From Antedon mediterranea (taxonomy: Eukaryota; Echinodermata; Crinoidea; Comatulida; Antedonidae), in contig NC_092671.1 in the NCBI RefSeq assembly GCF_964355755.1, positions 4,849,001-4,913,000 on the forward strand: DNA of 64,000 nt, given 5' to 3'. Numbering within the stretch: position 1 is the stretch's first letter; every line of letters starts with the position of its first letter. The notes under the pieces were generated by a model. It searched no databases, was not told the DNA's origin, and worked only from the letters and a program-made list of their open reading frames with translations. Made by a program: the position numbers and the translations under genes. Below are positions 1-14,100 of the stretch, piece after piece.

Positions 1-169
1 TAAGTATTAGCAAGCCTTTCTTTGTATTCATGCACACTGTTTATTGAGTTGACTGTCTCATAAACATCTACATTGAAAAAAACTAAATAAAAAAATTTTG
101 TTTCTGCAGTAACTGCAGTAGAATCATTTTCCATGGTCCCTTAAAAAGAAAATTTTAAACTCTCTTTAG

Positions 170-331
170 GCTCTGTCTACACTATCAAACTTTATGTGAC
201 AACAGAACCTGATGTGTCCATATGTAGACATGATGATGTCGTATCACTACCAAGTTTGAGCATATCACTACCATATTTGGGTACATCCCCCTTTTTTTGT
301 CAAACTAGTTTGATAGTGTAGACAGAGCTTT
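170..331. mobile_element. MITE family 1 copy (CTCTGTCTACACTATC inverted ends)
   Basis: A full copy with terminal inverted repeats GCTCTGTCTACACTATCAAA and its complement ending GTGTAGACAGAGCTT. The interior carries repeated CATATCACTACCATATTTGG motifs. No coding capacity. It lies just upstream of the first visible exon of the coiled-coil gene. Confidence 0.75.
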
Positions 332-779
332 AGGTTTACAATAGTACAGTTAGAAAATTCCTGCATGCTTGATATTGCAAGGTGAATTTAATAGCTGGCA
401 TTTAACATTATGAATCACTTCATTATATGAATCTTAAATATTATAGTCGAAGAAAATGTCACGTTTGTGTTTAATTGCATCAAAGTGTAATTTTCTGATT
501 TCACGTAATTGTCTACAGAATTAAGTTCAAAAGTTCACAGATAGAATAGATAATTTGGTGAATTAATGTCATGTGAATTTTAATGATAAAGAAGTTTAAG
601 AATTGTAATAAATCGTGTGGCTTCAAAGTGAGTCACTTGTTTGGAAATTTGAGAATTTCATAGTTCTATTGAATACAATAATAATAGCTTTGATGTGGTC
701 TTTGAATTAATCTATTGGTAGTATGATATGTAAACAATTAAATTTAGTGAGTGGATTATATTGTAAACTAGAAAGCCAC
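332..779. other. Intron or upstream DNA, nothing recognised
   Basis: AT-rich sequence with no exon, repeat or RNA signal that I can support. Confidence 0.4.
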
Positions 780-1437
780 TCCGAGAGGGCATACCTCCGC
801 CTACTGTAAACTTCTCCTACATAAGATTTCTCCGGTAAAAAAAATATATATATATATTTGTGTGTGTCTTAATGCTGTTTGTGATTTAGGCTAATTTCAT
901 TACAAGCATGTGTATGCGAGTTTGGTGTAATGGTTATGTAACAAAAAGCCTTTCAATTAACAATAGCTTCAGTTGACTAACAATAGAACAGCAACACGAA
1001 AATCAAACGAGTGAATTTGAAAAGAAATAGGTTTTTTAAACTACTCGCATCAAAAAACGTGCACATTAAATCAAATTATGTTTTAAAATTACATATCACA
1101 AATTATAACTCTTGCCTCTTGTTAAAAAATGAAGTTTTTTGGACAAGTAGTTCTCGAGAAAATGCAATTTCAGTTTACTTGTTACTTTAAGACTGCTCGC
1201 CGGCTTTTGAAAAATTCTGTCCTATCTTTTAACACTAGCAGGTCTAAAAAAGTATACTAAAAAGTGGTCCAGAATTGGGACTGTGGTCCCAAATGGTCCC
1301 AAAATGGAATGGTCCTTGACCACATATCTATCTGTCTATTCATTTTGGTAAAGATCTTGTAATTACTTTTTGAGTAATCCTGCTAACAAACAAACAAACA
1401 CACGCTACCGATTACATATACCTCCTTGGCGGAGGTA
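780..1437. repeat. Interspersed repeat with CCTCCGCC / GGCGGAGG ends
   Basis: The left end reads GCCACTCCGAGAGGGCATAC then CTCCGCC; the right end reads CAAACAAACACACGCTACCG, then CCTCCTTGGCGGAGGTAAAA. The right part, with a GGTCCCAAATGGTCCCAAAA stretch, resembles a repeat widespread in invertebrate genomes. The class is uncertain. Confidence 0.45.
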
Positions 1438-1738
1438 AAATATGGTCTGTAACTTTATAAACATCTATGAAGGATTAGCATATTCTTTCTTTTATTTATC
1501 ATTTTAATTTAGCTTTTCGATTATTTTATTTGCATCTATTACATTGAGATCCGGTCACTGATAATCCACACTAATCCTACATCATGTTATGATTATTATA
1601 GTCTTTCTGTTTAGGAATTATGGTCGAATTTTTCCATCAATACTTGAATCGACTGATATTTGTTTATGGCACTTTTTTGGAGATTCAAAATATGAAGAAA
1701 AAAAACAAATGTAGATGAATTAAGATTAATGTTTTCAG

Positions 1739-2101
1739 AGGCAACAGAAAAAAGTGACAGAATTCAAACAACACCAGTACTAGACCAGATCATCAAAGAT
1801 CATAAGCCACTTGTGGCAGAAGACATTCATGTATCAGAAGATGAGGCTTCTGGTGTGTACATCATTTCATCAAGAGCACCATCCAGTGCCATGGAATCTG
1901 AAAGCAGCAACTCTGTCGGCAAGAGGCATAGCATCAGTGTTGATATACCTACTTCGGAGAGTATACTAGATGATATCATTGACACTACAGTTGAAGCGCT
2001 GCTATTCAAGGAGACTGATGGATCCATACAAAGTCTTCAGATGAAAGGAAGCAGCAAGATAGAAAACGATTATATAGAAAAGGAAAATATTAACAGGGAT
2101 A
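1739..2101 (+). CDS. Coiled-coil gene, first exon in window
   Basis: The acceptor is TTTTCAG ending at 1738 and the donor is GTGAGT at 2102. The exon enters with two bases of a split codon and leaves with one, so at least one coding exon precedes it outside the window. It encodes an acidic, serine-rich segment (EATEKSDRIQ to NINRD). An ATG at 1729 opens the same frame but lies inside the acceptor tract, so it is probably not a start. Confidence 0.8.
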
Positions 2102-5100
2102 GTGAGTGTTGGACCATTCAGTGCACTTTTCTTTTGAGTGAATTTTCACAAAAGTTGGAACCAGCATTTTTCACCTAATTCGTCCGATGTATAATGTTAA
2201 CAATACTAACAGAACCACCCCCAACATCTTTTTTTATTTCAAACTAATTTTAAAATTCACAATTTTAGATATTTCAATCACTTTTATACTCTTTTTTTAG
2301 TTTTAAGAAATATTTTTGTTAAATCTACATGTTTTCTTGTTTTGTAATTTATTTTATAATATAATAATAATTATAATCCCACCCCCTAATGTCTGTTTAG
2401 GTCTACTTTAGCAGATGAACCAGAGCAGTAGTAGTGAGACTGAGAGTTCATGAAAACCTCTCCTGTATATGCACAAAATCCTACCTTTCTATACTAATTG
2501 TTGCCTCGATTAAATTATTAATAATACAATTCTAATTACTTATAAAATCACTTGTTCTATTGAATCTTTATAAAAATGTTTTATTGTTTTAAAACTGTGT
2601 GTTTTTGTATTGTGAATTAAATTGCCTTGTAAATTTAAATAACATTTTACATTAATTTGTTGATAATATTTACTAATATGTGTATTCTTGTTGTTTTCTC
2701 ATATTTATTATTTGTCACAATATGGTAAGAACAAAACATGCAATTAAATCATGTTCATTTTTTTGATTTATTAGAAGATGCAGAGAAGAAGATCGATGGT
2801 ACTGGTGATGCCCCACCCACAAAGTTACCAAAGAAGTCATCAGCAAAATTATCTGCTTCAGCGCATAGCACATTGTCTGGAAAGAGGTTACCAGAAGAAA
2901 CCTCTTTGGAATTTGATGTAACCAGCTACCAAGGTGTTCAAAAGGAGAAATTACCTGTGAAGGAAGATGGCAAGGATGAGGATGATGACACCCAAGCCTT
3001 CAAAGATGCTATTGATAAGATTGTCAATGAAACAGGTTTGTTGTTTGTTTGTTGCTGTTTTATGTTCTGTTCTCATGTGAGGCTAAGCGAAAAATAGCCA
3101 TGAGAAAATCCCCTCCCTCCACTCTAAGTCCTGATTGAACCCCGGAGCTTAGGAATTGGATTAGAGAATGCCATATTTTTAATAAACAAAAATTAAAATA
3201 AGCTAAACTTGACATAAATAAAAAATTATTATTAGTCACCTCGGTTCAATTCCTGGATCTATCCATATACATATTGAAAAAAAAATCATTTAAAAACTAC
3301 CAATACACTCGCAGCTCAAAATGTGATTCACTACCACATCTTAGATTGATAGATGCACCAAATTTAAAGTGCTATGTCTGTATTACAGAGTGTTGAGCTG
3401 TTGCTTAGTTGGCCATCTAAGTCTTATATTCTGTCTATGGCTATATCACAGTACCAGAACCTCCTGCTACCAAACGTCAGACACGACTTGGTTAAAAAAG
3501 AGGTTTCTTAAATATTTTCCGCATTATGTATTTCAGTATATCAATTACACAAAAATCACTTTCAGGTTTACTTGAAAAAGATAAGAAAGGCAAAAAACAA
3601 AAGAAGACAAAGAAACAAACAACTGTAAGTCCAGAAAGTGACAAAAGTATCAAAGAAGAGCAACAAGATGAAAGAGAAAGGTTTATTGTTGGTAGGTAAT
3701 TTATGTTTTACTTCTCCCACTCAACTTCCTTCATCGTTTTGAAAACATTTGTAGTTTTGATTTTTTTTTTGCTTGTGAGAAGGAGGAATTGTACAACTCT
3801 CAAAATCTTCCTTTCATTAATCGTGGAAATTGATCATCAATGTGTTACCAATTCATTTCGTTTAGTTGAGATTTAATGTACTGTAGTTGGTTTAACTTTT
3901 TATATATATTTTTGATAGTACGTTTTATAGACATTACATGAACTAGAATCACTCATGCTCTTATGCATACTATGTTGACATGTCTACATTGATTCATGCT
4001 TTATGCCTTAAGCCAAGATATTATTAACAATCTTTGTACAGAAAGATTAATTGGTTTTAAAGTTTAACATGTAAAACATGTTTCTCTGATGACATAGCTA
4101 TTCTTACATCATCACCATAGTCTATTCATTTTCAATAGAAGCGCTACCCTTATTTTCATTATTGACTGGTCACATAAAACTGATCACAACATATCTACTT
4201 GCACTGCTTGGATAGAAACACCCAAGGTGTATGAGGAGGTATATCTTTTCAATATAGATCAAATAAACCTATTGTTAATAGCATAGTCATGTGACCGAGC
4301 GGTTAGGCAGACTCAATTTGACCTCACTTCTAGTAGTAGAACAAGTCTTCTGGTTTAAATACCTGTAGGGTTTATGTACACTCTTAAAAACCCAGTGCAG
4401 ATGCTGTCCGGCCTGCTGTTTCTATCAGGTTTACCTGCACCCAATCCTTCAATAGCTTCGTTTGAGGCTGAAATAAGATTCATGTCATGAAGTAACTTCC
4501 CGAATGATCGTTAATCAAAACGTTACTACGTTTGATCTACTAGCGTTCCTGTTCCCAACTAGTCACCCATTCATAGAATCACTGATAAAGAAAGTCTATC
4601 TGGTGGTGACTATAGAATGGTCCCTCCCAAGTTAGACATGATTATACTTGGCTTTAGTAGATAGAAGATAGAAATGTTTTGTTAGAAATAGAGCATACAA
4701 TGTTTCATGTTTGATTATCACAACAAAATCCAAGAAGTATCCAGCTTCCCTGTTACAATAATTTATTTTTGGTAATACTATAGCAGTTGAGGTCATCAAT
4801 ATAAATAATATAAGTTATGTAACCAATTATTGTTGTTGCTCAGGGTTGCCGGCAAAAGATAAGGCTCCGTACACTCAACCAGGACATTTGTCTGCAAATA
4901 AAGGTTTATTTTAGTTGCTGTGTTTGTTGTTGATAAATAATTCTGCATGATGAGAATATTGTGTGTAGAATAAAGTTATTACCATCATCATAATGGTGAT
5001 TATATCATGTTATCATTACTATCAATATCATTTTTCACTATAATCATATCTTCAGCATGATCATTACTTATTTTTATTATTGTCATTATTATCATCATTT

Positions 5101-8100
5101 GTTATCATTTTTATCATTTTTATACCTCTGTATTATCAGCTCTTGCCAACTGAATAGAAGTAATCATGTTGGGATTGTATATTAGTGAACTTTCAGTTTG
5201 AGATAACCTATGACTTATGCATATTGTGTTGTTGGTTGTCTCCTGAACCTAAAATCCACTGGTTTAAAGGATTGATTGAGGGAGTACATCCAATGCTCAC
5301 AATAAACTACAGTAGTTCCTAGTCCTTAAATCCAAAGCTTTCTGACAGTACCCGCCTTTTACTAGAATGTTCATAGAAAATACTAACGGTTTGTTTTGCA
5401 ATAGTGTGAAGAAATTGTTATAAAGTTGAAACTATAACTCTAAGCTTATTGTACCTTTTGTTAACAAATAACATTTTATACAGTATTTCAGTATTGTAGA
5501 ATATTAGAATCATTAATATATGAAAGCTATATAAAAAACATTTTTTTTAAACTTGTAAACTGCATGTTTAAATTGGAATATTGACCGTAGTCTCACTGCA
5601 TTATTAATGTTTAATTGAATGTTGCAGAAGGTTGTGTTGCTAATAACCGTACCTACATGAATATGCGTCCATTTCATGAATATTCGTCCAAATTCACTGA
5701 CCTCTGTTTGTGGTGAAAGGTGAAATATATAAGCTATCGGACAATATTTTAAACATATAAATATATGGATAAATTCCTGCCCTGAAATTGGTACCTCTCC
5801 ACTCCACTATAATATTCTCAGTACAAATTCCGGTCATGTTGATATCCCATAATTCAATTTCAATTTCTTTTACTTCGGAAATTTCCTCCATATCAACATA
5901 ATCCTCAACCCAAAACTTCTTGATGGTTTTCAACACAATTCTGGTAATAGTACCCAGTACCCTACAGCTCCAGAAATTTTTCATGTGTTTGGTAGTGGGA
6001 AAAAATGTATAACAAACAACCATACAGACTCTCTCTATTTTGTAACATACCTTCACTAATCTCTACACAATCTGTTTGCTATACCTTTTGTTTAGAATGT
6101 GGATAGCACAAAAATGTTATAGTGGACTTATTCATGTGAGTACCTAAGCTACTGGATATTATATTTGATTTAATTTAAACTTGAAACATAATATTTACAT
6201 TTGCAGGAAAACCAAAAGAACCTAAAAAACCAGATGCATTAGGTTTCAAAAAACAGAAAAATAAAAAAGTAGTCAAGAAAGAAAAAAAGAAAGTCATCGA
6301 CAAGAAGCCGGTTAAAGGAAAAAAGAAAACTATAACTTCAGATAAGGATAAAACGATTGAAACAGAGAAGGTTGAATCTCCCAAACTAGAAAAGGTAGGT
6401 ATAATGTACTGTATATTGTTGAGAGAAAGGGAGGGAGTGGAGGTATTTTGAGTAGGACGGGAGTGAGTAAGGAAAGAAGCACAGAACATAGGCTGATCCA
6501 ATGTAGGACTTTATTTTTTAAATGGTGAGAAGTAAAGAAAAAAGTTTTTAGAGAATTCAGATAGAATATAGTTTTCCTGTTTCTTTAGTGTGGGAGTTTA
6601 TTTCAGTAAAATTTATATCTAAATTCCTATAGTTATGTAATCTTTTGGTTTCATCTGATATTCAACTCAAGAAAATTATGCATTTCAAAGAAGTTATTAT
6701 TTGTTCCTTTTGCAATATCTCTTAATTCATGTGTTACTTATTTGTCAGATATTCTTTCTATATTTGATATACGGTAACCATAATAAATAAGAATAAAACT
6801 ATTTGTTTTTGATATTGAAAAAAAGAAGATTTATATGACCCGTTTATAATGATGCTGACCTAGTTTCATACAGTGTCTAAATTCAATCACGTTAAATTCA
6901 AATTTGGACTGCTTGTCCACAGTGATTACATAGGTAAATTCACTCTTTTTGCTTCAGGCTAACATAAGACATGTTAAAATCGGTTGTCATGTGTAAAATT
7001 TGAACTATTATTTTGTAAAACAATTTTTATATTAAAGTAATCTAGGGTTACTCTATCATACAAACCTCCTGATTTCCTGAGACCTCCATCATTTCATCAT
7101 TTTCTTGAATCATTGTATACTACCGTATTATTTTATTGTGATTTAATGAATAAATGTATTTGTAATTTGTAAAACCAGCTAACTCATGTAGACAACCAGC
7201 AAATTGTCAGATATTTTTTTTCAGAATACATTGCTCTCATTTGCGAATATGTTATGAATGTAAATTGTTTACGTATAAAAAGATCAACTTATATTAGCAT
7301 TAAAAGCTGTCATTTAAGATTCTTAAATGGTTTTGGAATAACAGAAAATCTGCAAATGGCTTAATATAAAAACTTCAAACGAAAACAATAAGAAGTCAAC
7401 GTATTGATATATTTTATCACTTCAATAACGTCTGACTATGTAGCTGTTGAGTCTAAAAGTAATTATGCGCACATTCAATAACTAAAAATTAATGCAAATT
7501 ACCAATTTGTGTCTGTCTCCAACCCCCACCCCCTTAGACCAAGAATTTCCCCCCAAAAAAACTGTGTATTTTTTAATTGGTTTCAAAATCATCATTTTCC
7601 GTTTTCCACTTTTAAAGCCAAGGACGATGATGGGTATCACTGAAATATTTGTCAAAATGTTGTTAACCAGTTTTATCCTTTATAACAGAAATTCTTTAGA
7701 GATTTGTTTATACTACTTGTAGGAAGCTGAAGAAGCACCAGCAAACGATGTCCAGTCCACTAAAGAGGAGGAAGTGGTGGGACATTCTCTGACACCAGAC
7801 ATGATGTCCATCGATCAATCTATGTCAGGAAAGTCTTCAGAATCACCAGAATCCCCACAGTTTATTATCATTCATGATGTAAGTTCTATTTTGGACTTTT
7901 TATGTAAAGTTTTTTTTCCACTAGTAAACAACATAAATGCTATTAGATTATGATAGGTCTAGATCCATAATTTCCATTGTAATATCTACAGCAAATCACT
8001 GGTTATTCCAAGTAGTCTGTTGTTTTCTGATTTTAAGTCAACCACTTCAAAAATATATCCATATTTAGTTGAAGAAGTTGACTTAACTTTGAGAGAGCAA

Positions 8101-11100
8101 TCAGACAAATTTGATTAACTATTGGTCAGTTTATGGACATTAAGTATGTTTCTGGGTTGTCAACTGACCTGTTTCCAGGTTCTCAACTGACCTGTTTTTC
8201 CACATGTCACTTGTGATTAATTATGTTGCTTGTGTTATATTTTGAAAATAGCACTCATAATTGACAGTTTGATGGACATTAATAATATTTATTAATTTTT
8301 CGTAAATTGGCTACCGGTATATAATTCTCCAAATTTATGACACAGTATTAGGGTTGTGGCACAGTCTTGACAGAAAACTCAAAGTGACATAAACAAATTA
8401 TTAGTTTTTTGTCAAAATTCAATATATTATTATTAATATGAATTAGTATTTTTGTTTATCTTATGCTTTTTTCAGTATTTTAAGAAATAAAATCATTTGT
8501 CTTTGTTTTACAGTTGTCTTTTATTTCTTTTAATCCATTTTCCACTTTGAAATTCTTTGCTTTTATTTTATTTTCATTTTTAACATTTTTATTTAGGAGT
8601 TTTCAGATTCCGATGATGAAGAGGTATTTATTTTTTTTCTGCAAATTGTTGTGTTATTTCTGTTTTACAAAGATTGTTTAACAAAAAAAAACACATTTTT
8701 TATTGCAAAACTTTTATTTATTTGCAAAAGGTTAATTAGTTTGTTTTGTAGTAGTTATTTAATGATTGTATTGTGTATATTATGTTTATGGTTCATTAGT
8801 TTTTGAAAATGTTGTGTAGTGAAGATAATTTGGATTTTGAATGGTTTTTAACAATGTTCTGTCACTTCTAATCTGAGGAAAACTGAACTAAAATACTGAT
8901 ATTAAATATAATTTAGTAAAAGTTATTCTAAAAAAATTATATTGGTACTTGGTAAATTAACAGTAAAGCCCGTCTTTTGGGACGTCCATATTTAGAGGAC
9001 ACCTCTTTTAAAATCATACACCTTCCCATGAAACTAACAAGATAATGGCCAACCTCTAATGTTTAGGCCAACCTCTAATGTTTAGGGGTTTATTAAGGTT
9101 AATAGGGGTTTTTTTTATCCTTGATTGATCCAGCTAATCATCAGAATGAATAAATAAAATTAAATAAAAAATTGTATTCAATATTCAATCTAAATATGAA
9201 TGTAACACACACATTTGTTGTTAGAAATATGGGTTTACCGTTTTAAATTAATAATAATTTAATTAATGGTTTCACGGGTAAGAAGTGACATTACGTAATT
9301 TATGTTTGGTTTATTAACAATGTCGTATAATTCAGAAAACATAATGCATGATACAGTTTTAAACATGATTTATCTGTCATTACCGATCATATAGATATCA
9401 TTATAAATAAGTATATACAGGTATAGTAATTGTAAAAGACAAGAATTAAGTTGTGGTTTGGTGGTTTGGTTATTACATCTGACTACGAATCCCAGAGTTT
9501 CCAGTGACCCAACATAAAAAAGTACTCTTCTATCAATTTCACATCCCCCTCTTACAAGACGATGAATCATCAATATTGATGTACGCAAAGGAATGGTGAT
9601 GAATACAGTATATTTCTACGGAGCCATGCTTACGTCGTATCCCATTTGTGATATGAAAGGGCTAGGTTGTTACGACCTGCCTTGATACTTTGCATCTACC
9701 TCGCCATTGTGTTGCGTCCTAGTGGGAACCAAGCTTAATTGGGACATTGTGTTATATAAAACTTTAATATAGAACTGCCTAATAAATTTACCCATCTAGC
9801 CTTCACAAACAAATTCTCTTAAGTGATCTGAACAACTCTGAAAAACTCAATTATTTTCCACGACCAATGCCAGTTAAGACTCTTAATGTAAAATCATAAA
9901 AATTTTAAAGACTTCTGTGTTTACCGCTAGTATAAATATTAGCATTCTCTTAATGAGAGACCGAAAAGATGAATGCAATTTCACTTTCCAATAGAGAGAT
10001 ATTCAGTGACTAGATAATTAGTAAAATCGTTGACTCTTTCAATTGTTTATAACTCTTGCTGTTTTTGTTTGTCATGCAATCAAATTTCTTATTTATAATA
10101 TAATTATGAGATCTGGCTAATTTGAGATTTCTCTATAGCAACAAGTCTTTGTTTCATCATAATTAATCATAACACCAAGTGTTAGTAATATTTCAATCTA
10201 CTTATTTTAATTTATTTGCCATGCAGTTTCCAATTATAATGAAAGTCCTCTCACTTGCAGCAAATGACAACTCACGTCATTCAATGATTACATTTTGTAT
10301 TATTATTAAACTTTATTATACAAGAAACAAATAAATTTGTATTTTGTAAAATCATCCTTTATATCAAATAAAAAAATGTAAAATAAGTAAAAAATGTGAC
10401 GAACATCCCCCCAGGTCACACAAAACACTTAAAATAAGAAGGTAAAAATACATACAAAAGGCATACATTTCAGATTGGGATAACAAAAATTATATTAGTC
10501 ACAGCATATTCTACAAAACATTTAAGAATCAATCAAACTAATTCAATAATTTATTGTTTCTAAAGCTCTGTCTACACTATCATACTAGTTTGACAAAAAT
10601 AGTGTGATGCGCCCAAATATGATAGTGATATGTCCATATATGGGCACATCATTTTTTGTCACATAAAGTTAGATATTGTAGACAGATATTCAAAGCAGGA
10701 AATCCTCTAAATTATCAAGTTTCAAACCTTTTAAATTTACATATTTTTATATACATTTAGTTTTACCTAAAGTATGCGCAGGCATAGTTATATTTTAATT
10801 TTCCAAATTCTAGTTGATTTTGAACAATTTCTACTTTTTGTGAAGAAAAAAAATAGTGCAACCAATCAGAGATCAGGAAATGAGTTACCACACAAGCAAA
10901 TGATAAAAATGCAAAAAAAAATAATTTGTACAAATAAATTTGCATAATGTAAAAAATGATTTGTAATGATATTTCTTATTGATCTACAACACAGCAGATA
11001 TTGTGTTAATGGTTACTTATGATGTAATGAGGTTAACATTGGTCGTGACGTTGCTTTTAGTGTGCATCTAGGGACAATTAATCAATAACGAAATAAAAAC

Positions 11101-14100
11101 TATTTAGACGGGCCATTAATTCAAAGTTTAAACTACTGACACGCAAGCAATTCAATGCACTTATCGTAAGTGATCAAGCAAATTTGGTGCATAGTTGACG
11201 TTATTAAACTAAGGTGCTTGTTTACAGTACAATATTTTTGCACATAACTTTATTTGGTAATTTTAATTATCATGTTTTGGGTGTACAAATCAAGTCAACT
11301 TCCCCAAAAATACACACCCTATGAATTCCAGAAAAGACTCCAAAAGCCGGAGGTCATCTCCGCACAACATTTTTTTCCATATTTTACAAATATGTACAGA
11401 TTTTTCATGGTATTTTGAGCCAATCCACAGGTGTTTTTGGGGTTTGTTGACTATGGTTAAGAATAAGTAGGCTAGAAATTGTGGTATAATGGTTTAGGTG
11501 CCCTGTGGTTGATAATCAAATGGTGTTGTTCGGTTCAATCTTGCAAACATGATTTATTTGAATATGCACTAGCTTAACTTTTTTTAGAAAACTTGTCTAC
11601 AAACTTGTGGTAATTGCTGACTTGTAAACCGTAATCTTTTGATCCATAGATAATGCTCTTGTATGTAGTGTTGATAGTACTTATTAATTCAGAATACATT
11701 AGCCTTTCTAATACACCATGCAGGACTTATTGCTTGCATGGCGAGGCACCAAAAACTATAATGTAATAGAGCATTTTATGCATGCCCATCATCCAAACAA
11801 ACAGACTATCTACTACTCAAATATAAATGCTGATTGTAATAGTATGTTGTATGTAATCTTCAATGCTGTATTATGTAATAACAAAATACTGTATTAACAT
11901 ATATACCTGCAAAAATGTTCATGTGCATGTTAAAAAGAATTATTCAACATTTCATTTTTTGTCATATATAATAATATCCTGGATTTATAAAGCACCTAAA
12001 ATTATTGATAGTGTAGACATTATTATATATTATGGTAGAATTCTTGTTGAATTTACAACAAAAAATTGAAAGAACACATCATGCATTAAAATAATGTTAG
12101 CCTTTAGCAAAAATAATTTACCTTTATCCACCTTTAAAATGTAATATATAGAACAGATTTAATTAAGTAGTAGTATGTTTGATTTTTTATTTATTTTTCT
12201 TTCATTGTTTTTTATTTATTTAAAATATGTTTTGATTATTATTATTTTGTTTTCATTTCATCTACATACTAATATATGAATGATGTTAGTAACTGACTGC
12301 ATGTGGATAATTTAATTAAAAAATGAATTGCTTGCAGTGAGTAGGGCGAGTGCAAAAATGTCTGCAGTTAAAGAAGCTTCTCATTGATAGAGTCAAGAAA
12401 TGTTACTTCAGCAGAAATACAAGAAGAATAATAATGTGACATTTATATAGCACTATTTTAAGGGTTTGATGACATTTAAGGGTTTGATTGTTAAAAATTA
12501 TCTAGACTTTGAGTAGGAAATAGGCTAACCAAATAAACCAATGAAAAAGATTCAACCACCACCACACTGTTCCCCTGCATTTTAAGATTTAAGGCCCGCC
12601 TTGACAGTATTAAGTGCGATAGTGGTGTTTGGCATCTATACCTAGCTACAACATTTTTGACAACACTATTTTCAACATATAGATTTTATCAGTATGTAAT
12701 ATTAATAAAAACATACACAATAAAACCTGAGTATTGTTAATAAATTATTCATAAATTTATTAATATTTATTCTAGCCAATTGCATTGAGAGATGATACTA
12801 AGTCCTCTTCAACTATTGATGATAACATGTCTGATGTGATGTCATCAATAACTGAGGTACGGTTTATATTCACTATTATGTATAAACCATTTACAATTGT
12901 ATTCATAATTGCTGAATAAGAGACAATTTCTGCAAAGTAAAGATTATTTGGTGATTTTATTTTAACTTGATAGAATTGTAGTAGGTAATAATATGTAGTC
13001 ATTTTTGTTGTGAAAATAAAACACAGCGTTTGAATAATCTGATAGAATAATAACAAGGTATGAAAATATAACGAAGGAAAGTCAAATTTCCAGTTTATGG
13101 ACACATAAATAATCTTGAATCTATATAATGGTTAGCAATGTATTTTTATATGTTTTGGCATTTTCTCAATGTTTTGAAGTATGTAAATGTTCAAATCACG
13201 TTTCCTATTTTTTTTATGGTGTTTTATTAAACATCAAAAATCCGTAAAATACATAAATTATGTTCTCTTTTATTCTAGGACTCAACTATTCAAGGCCCCC
13301 AGAGTGTGCAAAGCATACAAAGTATATCACGTAGCCAAGCCAAGCAAGCAAAACGTGCTGCTGAAGCCGAACGAAGAAAACAGGAAGTTGAGATAAAAAG
13401 AAAGAAGCGAGAGGAAGCCAAACGAAAATCATTAGAAGAAGTTGAAAGAAAGGAGCGAATGAAAAGAGAATTTGAAGAAGAAAAACTAAGAAAAGAAGAA
13501 GAAATAAGGTTGATATCTCTAGATTATGATCCCAAAGTCTGTTTTTTAAATTTAAATTTAGTATTAGTGCCATAACATCAACAGTTTATAGTATAAAGGA
13601 CATTTGGTTTTTTATCCAGGCTCCGAAAGGAAAAAGAAATTGAAGAGAAACAAAGACAAGAAGCTGCTTTGCTTGCTAAGAAACGACAAGCACAGCTAGC
13701 CCTTGAAAAAGAAAAGAAACAGAGGGAAGAACGGCAACGAAAAATGGAAGAAATAGCAAGGAAAAAGAGAGCAGAGGAACTGAAACGAAAGGGTAAATTT
13801 TGTAACTTTAAATTTTTATTGCACAAGGGGAAACAGTTTGAAATGAATATACATAATATCTTGGTTTTAACTGTTTTTGCAGAGGAAGAAGAGATAAAAA
13901 GAAAAGAAGAAGAAGAAAGAAGGAAAGCTGAGCAAGAAATGTTGGAAGCAATGGCAGAAGAGGAAAGACTTGAATACGAGAGAAAAAAACAAGAAGAGGA
14001 ACGTTTACAGAGAGAACGGGAAGAACAAGAACGTATACAAAGAGAAGAACAGGCTAGAAAGGCACAGCAAGAGGCTGAACGACTGATGCAACTGAAATTA

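Noticed and set aside
9440-9600. Possible tRNA-like head (GTGGTTTGGTGGTTTGG, CGAATCCC)
   Set aside because: The A and B boxes are too degenerate and the spacing is poor.
13286-13826. Minus-strand frames opposite the coiled-coil exons
   Set aside because: Shadows of the purine-rich coding strand, which reads as leucine/phenylalanine-rich frames in reverse.
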